Source of the DNA: RPQJ01 sp963726665
GTDB taxonomy: Bacteria > Pseudomonadota > Gammaproteobacteria > Steroidobacterales > Steroidobacteraceae
Direction of reading: 5' to 3'
Length of the DNA stretch: 64,000 nt
Assembly (NCBI GenBank): GCA_963726665.1
Contig: CAVSDW010000002.1
Location: forward strand, 96,534-160,533
The notes beneath the pieces are model-generated. The model saw only the letters and a list, made by a program, of their open reading frames with translations. It did not search any database and was not told the origin of the DNA. Below are positions 11,349 through 18,943 of this stretch, in pieces. Within the stretch, counting starts at the first letter, position 1, and the number at the start of each line of letters is the position of its first letter. The translations under genes and the position numbers were made by a program.

Positions 11349-11774
11349 TCAGCGCGGGCAGATCTCCGTCTCGGCGAAGAAATAGGCGATTTCGCGGGCC
11401 GCGTTCTCGAGGCTGTCGGAACCGTGCACCACGTTCTGCTCGATGCTGGTGGCAAGGTCGGCGCGGATGGTGCCCGGCGCGGCCTTCTTCGGATCGGTCG
11501 CGCCCATGATGTCGCGATTCTTCGCCACGGCGTTCTCGCCCTCGAGCACCTGCACCACGACCGGCCCGGAGGTCATGTACGAGACCAGGTCGCGAAAGAA
11601 GGGGCGCTCGCGGTGCACCGCGTAGAACCCCTCGGCCTCGGACTGTGTGAGCCGCCGCATGCGCGCGGCGACGATCCGGAGGCCCGCCTGCTCGAAGCGG
11701 CGATAGACCTCACCAATGACGTTCTTCTGGACTCCATCGGGCTTGACGATGGACAGGGTGCGTTCGACGGCCAT
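11349..11774 (-). CDS. ndk: Nucleoside diphosphate kinase Ndk
   Basis: Ndk transfers the gamma phosphate of ATP to nucleoside diphosphates. The 141-residue protein carries TLSIVKPDGV at the N-terminus and the phosphorylated histidine in NVVHGSDS near residue 117. Size is standard. A GAGAGGAAT Shine-Dalgarno region precedes the ATG, with a small hairpin and a sigma-70-like promoter farther upstream, so ndk heads the ndk-rlmN-pilW-rodZ-hisS run. Confidence 0.97.
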   Translation of the reverse strand: MAVERTLSIVKPDGVQKNVIGEVYRRFEQAGLRIVAARMRRLTQSEAEGFYAVHRERPFFRDLVSYMTSGPVVVQVLEGENAVAKNRDIMGATDPKKAAPGTIRADLATSIEQNVVHGSDSLENAAREIAYFFAETEICPR

Positions 11775-11789
11775 GCGATTCCTCTCGAC

Positions 11790-11803
11790 GGGGCGATTGC
11801 CCC
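11790..11803 (-). other. Leader hairpin upstream of the ndk ribosome binding site
   Basis: A perfect 5-bp stem (GGGGC/GCCCC) with a four-base loop sits just 5-prime of the ndk Shine-Dalgarno sequence in the roughly 110-nt leader. It could influence translation or RNA stability. No T tract follows, so it is not a terminator. Confidence 0.35.
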
Positions 11804-11889
11804 TGCGGTGTTGATAGGGCGCCCCGGCACGCGGGACCTGCGAAAAGCAGGCCTCAAGGCGGGCCCGGAGCTCGTGATTCGAACCGCGA

Positions 11890-11919
11890 AGTATACCTTT
11901 GCGGACCCCGTCGAGCCAA
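11890..11919 (-). promoter_or_regulatory. Candidate sigma-70 promoter for the ndk operon
   Basis: On the minus strand TTGGCT (-35, at 11914-11919) and TATACT (-10, at 11890-11895) are separated by 18 bp. The position, about 115 bp upstream of ndk between ndk and iscA, fits the start of the long housekeeping transcript. Confidence 0.5.
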
Positions 11920-11941
11920 TAAATTCAGCCTGGACGGGCAG

Positions 11942-12265
11942 TTAGACGTTGAAGCTCTCGCCGCAGCCGCACTCGCCGCGGACGTTCGGGTTCCGGAACT
12001 TGAACGCTTCGTTCAGTCCCTGCTTCACGAAATCGATCTCGGTGCCGTCCACGTACGGCAGGCTCTCGGCGTCCACGATCACCTTGACCCCGGCATCCTC
12101 GAAGACCCTGTCCCCGGCAGCCACCTCGTCGGCGTAGTTCACGACGTAGGCGTACCCGGAACAGCCGGTCTTCTTGACTCCGAGGCGCAGGCCGACGCCG
12201 CGACCACGGTTCACGATGAAACTGCGGACTCTTTCGGCGGCGGCGGGTGTCAGTGAAACGGGCAT
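11942..12265 (-). CDS. iscA: A-type iron-sulfur carrier IscA
   Basis: The 107-residue protein is the same length as E. coli IscA. The three cluster/iron ligands are present: Cys35 in KKTGCSGY and Cys99/Cys101 in the GECGCGESF tail. It carries Fe-S clusters to target apoproteins. The ATG at 12265 was chosen because the longer open frame runs into the upstream gene. It is the last gene of an iscS/iscU-like/iscA set, with ndk downstream. Confidence 0.9.
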   Translation of the reverse strand: MPVSLTPAAAERVRSFIVNRGRGVGLRLGVKKTGCSGYAYVVNYADEVAAGDRVFEDAGVKVIVDAESLPYVDGTEIDFVKQGLNEAFKFRNPNVRGECGCGESFNV

Positions 12266-12294
12266 GGTCGCACGGGTAAATGGGTGGCCGGATT

Positions 12295-12690
12295 CTACAC
12301 GGTAGACACGGGCGAGGCCGGCCAGTTCCGGGCCGCGTCGCGCAGGGCATCCTGCACCGTGAGGAGCCGCCCGAATTTCGCGGGCGGCACCTCGAGCGCG
12401 TCGGCCGCCTCCCGCCAGTCCCAGGAGCCAAGGTCCTCGCGCGTTGCCCCGCGAAGCCGGTCGGTCACCCACGACGCTGCTGCGACCAGGTGAGGGCATC
12501 CGAAGGCCCTGAACCGGCCACGCACGATCCGCGCGGCCTCGACCTGGAATTCGAACTCGACCCGCGCGCCCTGCTCCACGTCGCCGGCGCCACCACTCGC
12601 CACGGAACTCCCTGGGGGGATGGGCGCGGCGCCAGGCAGGTCCCGCATGCGGCGACAGACTTCTGCGCTGTAGCGCGGATCGTCGTTCAT
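12295..12690 (-). CDS. Degenerate IscU-like scaffold lacking two of three cysteine ligands
   Basis: The 131-residue protein aligns with IscU over the GD motif (Asp37), FGCPHLVAAASWVTDRLRG and LEVPPAKFGRLLTVQDALRDA. Of the IscU ligands, only the middle cysteine (Cys65) remains. The first (ACGD in IscU) reads GAGD, and the HC pair of the third site reads FG. It therefore probably cannot hold a normal 2Fe-2S cluster as IscU does. It overlaps iscS by four bases, so it is co-expressed with a desulfurase and an A-type carrier. It could be an adaptor or sulfur-relay subunit. Confidence 0.75.
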   Translation of the reverse strand: MNDDPRYSAEVCRRMRDLPGAAPIPPGSSVASGGAGDVEQGARVEFEFQVEAARIVRGRFRAFGCPHLVAAASWVTDRLRGATREDLGSWDWREAADALEVPPAKFGRLLTVQDALRDAARNWPASPVSTV

Positions 12691-13862
12691 GTCCGGAACC
12701 AGGCCGCCGCGGGCGCAATTTCCCGAAGCCGCGCGATCTCCGTGACGATGCGCGCGGCGGCAAACTCGATCTCCTCCTGAGTCGTGAACCGACCAAGGCT
12801 CAACCTGAGCGTGCTCTGCGCCAGGCGATCGCTGCGCCCCAGTGCGCGAAGCACGTAGGACGGTTCCGAGTGCGTGCTCGCGCAGGCCGAGCCCGAGGCG
12901 ATCGCGATGTCCGAAAGGGAATGCAGCAGGCTCTCACCCTCGACCCCGTCCACGGTCACGCTGAGGATGCCGGGCGCGCGCTGCAGGGCGTGGCCGTTCA
13001 GCTCGACGCCGGGCATCGCCGCGAGCGCAGTCCAGAGTCGGTCGCGCAGCGCGGAAATCCGCGCGGCGTCCGAGTCCATCTCATCGGCGGCAATCGCGAA
13101 GGCGCGGCCCATGCCGGCAACCTGGTGCGTCGGCAGCGTGCCGGAGCGCAGGCCGCGCTCCTGCCCGCCACCGAACAGGATGGGGACGAGGCCGAGTCGC
13201 GGCTCACGGCGCACCACCAGCGCACCGACTCCCTTCGGCCCGTGGACCTTGTGGGCCGTGAGGGCAAGCAGGTCGATGCAGTCGCGCTCGACGTCGATCG
13301 GCAGCTTGCCGGCGCCCTGTGCAGCGTCTACGTGCAGCAGCACGCCACGTGCCCGGCACATTCGACCGATCGCGCCCACCTCGTTCACCACGCCGATCTC
13401 GTTCTGCACGTGCATGATCGAAACCAGTATCGTCCCGGGCCGCAGCGCGGCCTCGACCTGCGACGGCTGCACGATGCCGTCCGGACCCGGCTTGAGGTAA
13501 GTGACCTCGAAGCCCTCCCGCTCCAGCTGGCGGCAGCTGTCGAGCACGGCCGGGTGCTCGGTGCGGGAGGTCACGAGATGATTGCCCTTCGCGCGATGAA
13601 AGCGCGCGGCGCCGAAGAGCGCGAGATTGTCGGCCTCGGTGGCGCCAGACGTCCAGACGACCTGCTCCGGCGCCGCGCCGACCACGCGCGCCACCTCGGC
13701 CCGGGCCTGCTCGACTCGCGCCCGCGCGCGACGCCCCGGCTCGTGGCCCACGGACGAGGGATTCGCGAAATCTCCCTGCGGCCCGCAGCACTCGAGCATC
13801 GTCTCGACGACGCGCGGGTCCACGGGGGTGGTGGCCGCGTTGTCCAGGTAGACCGCCGTCAT
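12687..13862 (-). CDS. iscS: Cysteine desulfurase (IscS type)
   Basis: This PLP enzyme releases sulfur from cysteine for Fe-S clusters and thiolated tRNA. The 391-residue product starts VYLDNAATTPVDP, has the PLP lysine at Lys205 (LTAHKVHGPKG) and the persulfide cysteine in SGSACAS near residue 320. The ATG at 13862 overlaps the trmJ stop by four bases; a longer frame upstream is read-through of trmJ in another frame. No iscR, hscBA or fdx genes accompany it. Confidence 0.93.
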   Translation of the reverse strand: MTAVYLDNAATTPVDPRVVETMLECCGPQGDFANPSSVGHEPGRRARARVEQARAEVARVVGAAPEQVVWTSGATEADNLALFGAARFHRAKGNHLVTSRTEHPAVLDSCRQLEREGFEVTYLKPGPDGIVQPSQVEAALRPGTILVSIMHVQNEIGVVNEVGAIGRMCRARGVLLHVDAAQGAGKLPIDVERDCIDLLALTAHKVHGPKGVGALVVRREPRLGLVPILFGGGQERGLRSGTLPTHQVAGMGRAFAIAADEMDSDAARISALRDRLWTALAAMPGVELNGHALQRAPGILSVTVDGVEGESLLHSLSDIAIASGSACASTHSEPSYVLRALGRSDRLAQSTLRLSLGRFTTQEEIEFAAARIVTEIARLREIAPAAAWFRT

Positions 13863-14611
13863 CGCCCCTCCTCCGTCCGCGGTGGGTGAGGCTCCCCGGC
13901 ACGCCGGCGACGGCCCTGCACCGAGGTCAGGATCCCGCGCAGGATGTTGACCTCGTTCTGGTCCATGACCGCGCGGTTGAAGAGCCGCCGGATGCGAGCC
14001 ATGAGGTGGCCCTCGCCGTTGCGGTCGCGGAAACCGACTTCCTCCATTACCTGTTCGAGGTGCCCGTAGAAGCGCTCCATCTCCGTCGCGCTCGCGAGCG
14101 GGATGCCGCGCGCGGCGGCGGCGGCGCCATCGTCTCGCAGCGCGAGCAGCAGTTCGTAGGCGATCACCTGCACCGCCATCGCGACATTGAGCGACGCGTA
14201 GGACTCGCCGGTCGGGATCGAGAGCAGCAGCTGGCAGCGCTCGATGTCGTCGTTCAGCAGACCCGTTCGCTCGGCTCCGAACAGCACTGCGACCGCGCCG
14301 TCCCGGGACGCGGCCGCGCACTCGCGCGCGGCCTCACGGGGCTCGACCACGCGCCACGGCAGATGCCTGGCCCTGGAGGTCGTGCCCACGATCAGCCCGC
14401 AGTCGGCGACGGCGCTCGCGACGTCCGGGTACACGACCGCGCGGTCGAGGACGTCGTCGGCCCCTGCCGCCATCACCGTGGCCTCGGTCGCCGGGAAACG
14501 CGCGGGCGCCACGAGGCGCAGGTTCGCGAATCCCATGGTCTTCATCGCGCGGGCGGCCGAGCCGATGTTGCCGGGGTGCGAGATGCCTACGAGTACGATG
14601 CTGATGGACAT
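13859..14611 (-). CDS. trmJ: tRNA (cytidine/uridine-2-prime-O)-methyltransferase TrmJ
   Basis: TrmJ is a SPOUT methyltransferase that modifies position 32 of several tRNAs. The 250-residue protein begins IVLVGISHPGNIGSAARAMK, has the knot motifs VLFGAERTGL and IPTGESYASLNVAMAVQV, and a C-terminal extension typical of TrmJ. It diverges from suhB with only 23 bp between the two starts, and leads the iscS/iscU-like/iscA genes. Confidence 0.93.
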   Translation of the reverse strand: MSISIVLVGISHPGNIGSAARAMKTMGFANLRLVAPARFPATEATVMAAGADDVLDRAVVYPDVASAVADCGLIVGTTSRARHLPWRVVEPREAARECAAASRDGAVAVLFGAERTGLLNDDIERCQLLLSIPTGESYASLNVAMAVQVIAYELLLALRDDGAAAAARGIPLASATEMERFYGHLEQVMEEVGFRDRNGEGHLMARIRRLFNRAVMDQNEVNILRGILTSVQGRRRRAGEPHPPRTEEGR

Positions 14612-14634
14612 GCTCTGCTATTCTAGCCGTCTGC

Positions 14635-15435
14635 ATGCAACCGCTACTCAACATCGCCGTCCGCGCCGCGCGCCGTGCCGGTGACCTCATCGTGCGCAAC
14701 GTCGACCGCGTGCCGTCTCTCGGCGTGCGCTCGAAGAGCCGCAACGACTTCGTGAGCGAAATCGACCAGCTCGCGGAGCGCGACATCATCGAGACCATCC
14801 GCCGGACCCACCCGGACCACGGCTTCCTCGGCGAGGAAGGCGGCCGCAGCGGCGGCGACGAATTCGTTTGGATCATCGACCCACTGGACGGCACGACGAA
14901 CTTCCTGCATGGCTTCCCGACTTTCGCGGTTTCGCTCGCCTGCGAATACCGCGGCCGGCTCGAGCACGCTGTGGTCTACGACCCCATGCGGCAGGAGCTT
15001 TTTACGGCCTCGCGGGGCGACGGGGCGCAGCGCGACGGCCGTCGGATACGGGTGAGCAAGCAGGCGGGGCTCGAAGGTGCCCTCATCGGCACCGGATTCC
15101 CTTACCGCGCCAATGCGCGCTGGATCGACGAATACCTGGCGATGCTCAAGTCCGTCATGCAGCAGACGGCTGGCGTGCGCAGGCCCGGCGCGGCGTCGCT
15201 GGACCTCGCCTACGTCGCGGCCGGCCGCATCGACGGATTCTGGGAAATCGGCCTCAACTCCTGGGACACGGCCGCCGGCACGCTCCTCATCACCGAGGCC
15301 GGCGGACACGTCGGCACGCTCTCCGGCGGCGAGTACCGCCAGGGCGGCAACATCATCGCAGGCACCCCCAAGGTCTATGAGGCCCTGGTCGAGTGCCTCA
15401 AGCCGTTCGTGCCGGAACCGCTGCGCGAGGGCTGA
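14635..15435 (+). CDS. suhB: Inositol-1-monophosphatase family protein SuhB
   Basis: The 266-residue protein carries the metal-binding motifs of the family: EEGG near 62-65, DPLDGTTNF near residues 82-90, and NSWDTAAG near 206-213. SuhB hydrolyses inositol phosphates and in gammaproteobacteria also serves in ribosomal RNA antitermination complexes. It is transcribed away from trmJ, as in E. coli where the two are also neighbours. Confidence 0.93.
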   Translation: MQPLLNIAVRAARRAGDLIVRNVDRVPSLGVRSKSRNDFVSEIDQLAERDIIETIRRTHPDHGFLGEEGGRSGGDEFVWIIDPLDGTTNFLHGFPTFAVSLACEYRGRLEHAVVYDPMRQELFTASRGDGAQRDGRRIRVSKQAGLEGALIGTGFPYRANARWIDEYLAMLKSVMQQTAGVRRPGAASLDLAYVAAGRIDGFWEIGLNSWDTAAGTLLITEAGGHVGTLSGGEYRQGGNIIAGTPKVYEALVECLKPFVPEPLREG

Positions 15436-15529
15436 GGCCGGTACTATCGCGCGGGGCCGCCGTCGCGGTACATTCCGCCGGCGCCCAGCCAGGCGCGAAC
15501 AACTTCAACGAACGGCAGCGGGGGATTCA

Positions 15530-16978
15530 ATGGCACACAGCCTGTTCTCGACCAAGCCCATCGGCGAACTGCACGAAGTGAGCTCGGTCAACGAGCTGAA
15601 CCGGGTACTGGACGCACGGATGCTGGTATTGATGGGTATCGGGGCCATCATCGGCACCGGCATCTTCGTGCTCACGGGCACGGCCGCCGCCAATCACGCC
15701 GGGCCCGCGCTCGTGCTGTCGTTCATCATCGCCGGCATCGGCTGCGCATTCGCGGGCCTCTGCTACGCCGAGTTCGCGGCCATGATCCCGGTCTCGGGCA
15801 GCGCGTACTCATACTCCTACGCGACGCTCGGCGAGGGTGTCGCCTGGTTCGTGGGCTGGAACCTGATCCTCGAATACCTGTTCGCGGCCGCCACCATCGC
15901 GGTCGGCTGGTCGGGCTACGTCGTGAGCCTCATGAACCAGATCGGCCTGCACCTGCCGGACGCGCTCACCAACGCGCCGTTTGCCAAGGGCGCGACGCAC
16001 TGGGAACTGGTCCGCACCGGGGCGCTGATAAACCTGCCGGCGGTGCTGATCCTGTGCGTGATGTCGGCGCTGTGCTACGTCGGCATCCACCAGTCGGCAC
16101 GCTTCAACGCGATCGTGGTCGCGATCAAGGTCACGGTCATCGTGCTCTTCATCGGCTTCGGTGCCTGGTACGTCCAGGGTGCGAACTGGGAGCCGTTCAT
16201 CCCGCCGAACACCGGACCGGGTCATTTCGGCTGGAGCGGCGTGGTGACTGCCGCAGGCATCATATTCTTCGCCTACATCGGCTTCGACGCGGTGTCGACT
16301 GCAGCGCAGGAAGCGCGCAACCCGCAGCGCGACATGCCGATCGGCATCCTGGTCAGCCTCGCGATCTGCACGGTGCTCTACATCGGCGTGGCTGCGGTGC
16401 TGACGGGCATGGTTCCCTACCCGGAACTCAACACGCCGGCCCCCGTGGCCCTGGCGCTCGACCGGTATTCGGGCCTGAGCTGGCTCGCCGGCTGGGTGAA
16501 GCTCGGCGCGATCGCGGGCATGACCTCGACCATGCTGGTGATGCTGCTCGGCCAGCCGCGCATCTTCTACGCGATGTCCAAGGACGGCCTGCTGCCGCCG
16601 GTGTTTGCGAAAGTGCACCCGAAGTTCAGGACGCCGTCGTTTTCGACGCTGCTGACGGGAGCCGTCGCGGCTACGGTCGCCGGGCTCTTTCCGGTGACGA
16701 TCCTCGGCGAGCTCGTGTCGATCGGCACGCTGATGGCCTTCATCGTGGTGTGCATCGGCGTGCTGGTGCTGCGTCGCACGCGACCGGACCTGAAGCGGCC
16801 GTTCCGCGTCAAGGCGCCGTGGTTCGTGTGTACCGCCGGCGCGCTGATCTGCGCCTACATGATGATCTCGCTGCCGGCGGACACCTGGGTGCGGCTGATC
16901 GTCTGGACGTTCTTCGGCGTGCTCGTCTACGTCTTCTACGGCCGCACGCACAGCGCGCTCGGGCGCAAGCGGGCCTAG
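15530..16978 (+). CDS. APC superfamily cationic amino acid permease-like transporter
   Basis: The 482-residue product has about twelve membrane segments and APC hallmarks: GIGAIIGTGIFVLTG in helix 1, AEFAAMIPVSGSAYSY in helix 3, and FFAYIGFDAVSTAAQEARNP in helix 6. This is the CAT/YfnA-like branch of amino acid permeases, which import basic or branched amino acids by proton symport. The ATG at 15530 follows a GGGGGA ribosome binding site; the longer frame upstream overlaps suhB and is not used. Its stop shares bases with the convergent terC stop. Confidence 0.88.
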   Translation: MAHSLFSTKPIGELHEVSSVNELNRVLDARMLVLMGIGAIIGTGIFVLTGTAAANHAGPALVLSFIIAGIGCAFAGLCYAEFAAMIPVSGSAYSYSYATLGEGVAWFVGWNLILEYLFAAATIAVGWSGYVVSLMNQIGLHLPDALTNAPFAKGATHWELVRTGALINLPAVLILCVMSALCYVGIHQSARFNAIVVAIKVTVIVLFIGFGAWYVQGANWEPFIPPNTGPGHFGWSGVVTAAGIIFFAYIGFDAVSTAAQEARNPQRDMPIGILVSLAICTVLYIGVAAVLTGMVPYPELNTPAPVALALDRYSGLSWLAGWVKLGAIAGMTSTMLVMLLGQPRIFYAMSKDGLLPPVFAKVHPKFRTPSFSTLLTGAVAATVAGLFPVTILGELVSIGTLMAFIVVCIGVLVLRRTRPDLKRPFRVKAPWFVCTAGALICAYMMISLPADTWVRLIVWTFFGVLVYVFYGRTHSALGRKRA

Positions 16979-17955
16979 AACCCGGGATCGCTCCCTGCGG
17001 CGATCCGGTCGCGTCGCGTCGCCCACAGCGACGCGACGATGCCCCCTGCCAGCGTACCGACGATGATGCCGAGCGACACCAGGTTCGGCACGTGGTAGGC
17101 GGACACGAGCAGCATCTTCACGCCGACGAACGCCAGGATCAGCACCAGGCTGTACTTGAGGTAGCGGAAGATCGCCATGAAGCCCGCCACGGCGAAATAC
17201 AGCGATCGCAGGCCGAGGATCGCGAAGGCGTTCGACGTGAACACGAGGAACGGGTCGCGGGTGACGGCGAGGATCGCCGGGATCGAGTCGACCGCGAACA
17301 CGACGTCGGTCAATTCAACGATGATCAGCGCCACGAAAAGCGGCGTCGCGTAGAGCTTGCCCGAGCGGCGCACGAAGAAGCGCGCCCGGTCGAGCTCGCT
17401 GGTCACCGGCACGAAGCGCCGCACGATCCTGGCGGGAAGGCTCGAGCCGAAGTCGCGAACCTCTTCGTCGCGCAGCATCCTGAGCGCCGAGACGATCAGC
17501 GTCGCGCCGAAGACGTAGAACATCCAGTCGAAGTGGGCAAGCAGCGCCGTTCCCGCGCCGATCATCAGGCCGCGCAGCACGATCGCCCCGACGATGCCCC
17601 AGAAGAGCACGCGGTACTGGTAGAGCAGCGGGATCTTCAGGTACGAGAAGATCAGCGCCATCACGAAGATATTGTCGACCGACAGCGACCACTCGAGCAG
17701 GTAGCCGGTGACGTACTGCACGACCGCGTCCGACCCGCGCGCGAGTTCGTCGGCAGGCACGAACCCGAACCAGCGGTACTCGTACAGGCCGTAGACGACG
17801 CCGGCGAACGAACCCGCCACGCCCACCCAGACCGCCGTCCAGAACAGCGCCTGCCGTACCGACAGCTCCGCAGACTCGCGGTGCAGGACGCTCAGGTCGA
17901 GGACCAGCAGCGCCAGGAACAGCGCGATGAACCCGCCCCAGACCAGCTCGGTCAC
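16975..17955 (-). CDS. TerC/Alx family integral membrane protein
   Basis: The 326-residue protein begins at GTG (17955) and has eight or nine membrane segments, with the TerC core SLSVDNIFVMALIFSYLKIP and a second acidic motif TDVVFAVDSIPAILAVT. These paired acidic helices are thought to bind manganese or calcium; family members export metal ions or help metallate exported enzymes. It ends convergently with the permease, sharing stop-codon bases. No yybP-ykoY riboswitch is seen upstream. Confidence 0.9.
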   Translation of the reverse strand: MTELVWGGFIALFLALLVLDLSVLHRESAELSVRQALFWTAVWVGVAGSFAGVVYGLYEYRWFGFVPADELARGSDAVVQYVTGYLLEWSLSVDNIFVMALIFSYLKIPLLYQYRVLFWGIVGAIVLRGLMIGAGTALLAHFDWMFYVFGATLIVSALRMLRDEEVRDFGSSLPARIVRRFVPVTSELDRARFFVRRSGKLYATPLFVALIIVELTDVVFAVDSIPAILAVTRDPFLVFTSNAFAILGLRSLYFAVAGFMAIFRYLKYSLVLILAFVGVKMLLVSAYHVPNLVSLGIIVGTLAGGIVASLWATRRDRIAAGSDPGF

Positions 17956-17996
17956 GGCTGCTATTCCTCAGATTCTCATGCCCGGGCTTCCCGCCC

Positions 17997-18933
17997 TCAG
18001 GGCATGTCGTCCACGGCGTCCTTCTCCTGCTGCGCCGGCATCAGGTCGAGGGCGGTGAGCTTGAGGTCCAGCGCCAGCGCGCTCGCGATGTAGATCGACG
18101 AATAGGTGCCCACCACGATGCCGATCGTGAGTGCCACGGAGAAACCCCGCAGGATCTCGCCGCCGAAGAACAGCAGCGACAGCACCGTGAGCATCGTGGT
18201 CAGGCTGGTCATGATCGTTCGCGACAGTGTCTCGTTGATGGCCGCATCGATCACCTGCTCCGGCGTGCCCTTGCGCATCGAGAAGAACCGCTCGCGCAGC
18301 CGGTCGAAGACCACGACCGTGTCGTTGAGCGAGTAGCCGATCACCGCGAGGATCGCCGCGAGGGACGGCAGGTCGAAGGTCATCCGCGTGACCGAGAAGA
18401 AACCGAGAATGATGATCGGGTCGTGCATTGCCGCCACGATCGCGCCGACGCCCAGCTTCCACTGGAAACGCATGGCCACGTACCCGAGGATCAGCAGGAA
18501 CGTGAACAGCATCGCGAGCGCGCCCTTCTCCGCGAGTTCCTGGCCCACCTGCGGCCCGACGACCTCCGTGCGCCTGCAGTTCCACCCCGGGGTTCTGCTG
18601 CTGTATCGCAGCGAGCACCTCCTGGCCGACCTTGTTCACGTCCTCGCTGCCCTTGGGCAGCAGGCGGACAAGCACGTCGCGCGACGTGCCGAAGCTCTGC
18701 ACCGCCGCGTCGCCGAGCCCGGCACCAGCGAGCTCGCTGCGGACCTTCTCCAGGTCCGCGGCCTTCGGGAAGGTGAATTCCATCACCACGCCGCCCGTGA
18801 AGTCGATGCCGAAATTGAGGCCCTGCACGGCGAGCGAGGCCAGCGAGCCCAGGATCAGGATCGCGGAAACCGCGTACCACCGCCTGCGCTTGGCCATGAA
18901 GGGGTAACTGGTCTTCCGGTGAAAGAATTCCAT
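17997..18933 (-). CDS. secF: Protein translocase subunit SecF, frame broken by one extra base
   Basis: SecF works with SecD to use the proton gradient in late protein export. The first 120 residues (first membrane segment, GIDFTGGVVMEF) read in one frame. The remainder (GQELAEKGALAMLF, the SLNDTVVVFDRLRE signature and the last five membrane segments) reads in the next. One surplus base at 18573-18574 separates them: dropping it restores LQRTEVVGPQVGQEL and 311 continuous residues. secD lies 10 bp upstream. Since SecDF is rarely dispensable, a consensus error is more likely than a real loss. Confidence 0.88.
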
Positions 18934-18943
18934 TGCCGGGTCC

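Noticed and set aside
11942..12796. A longer iscA frame
   Set aside because: The upstream part overlaps the IscU-like gene; the 107-residue form from 12265 is exactly the IscA length.
12687..14321. A longer iscS with about 150 extra N-terminal residues
   Set aside because: The extra part overlaps trmJ, is Arg/Gly-rich nonsense, and the family start VYLDNAATTPVDP follows the ATG at 13862.
17956..17996. A yybP-ykoY manganese riboswitch ahead of the TerC gene
   Set aside because: Only 41 bp separate it from secF and no riboswitch motif is present.
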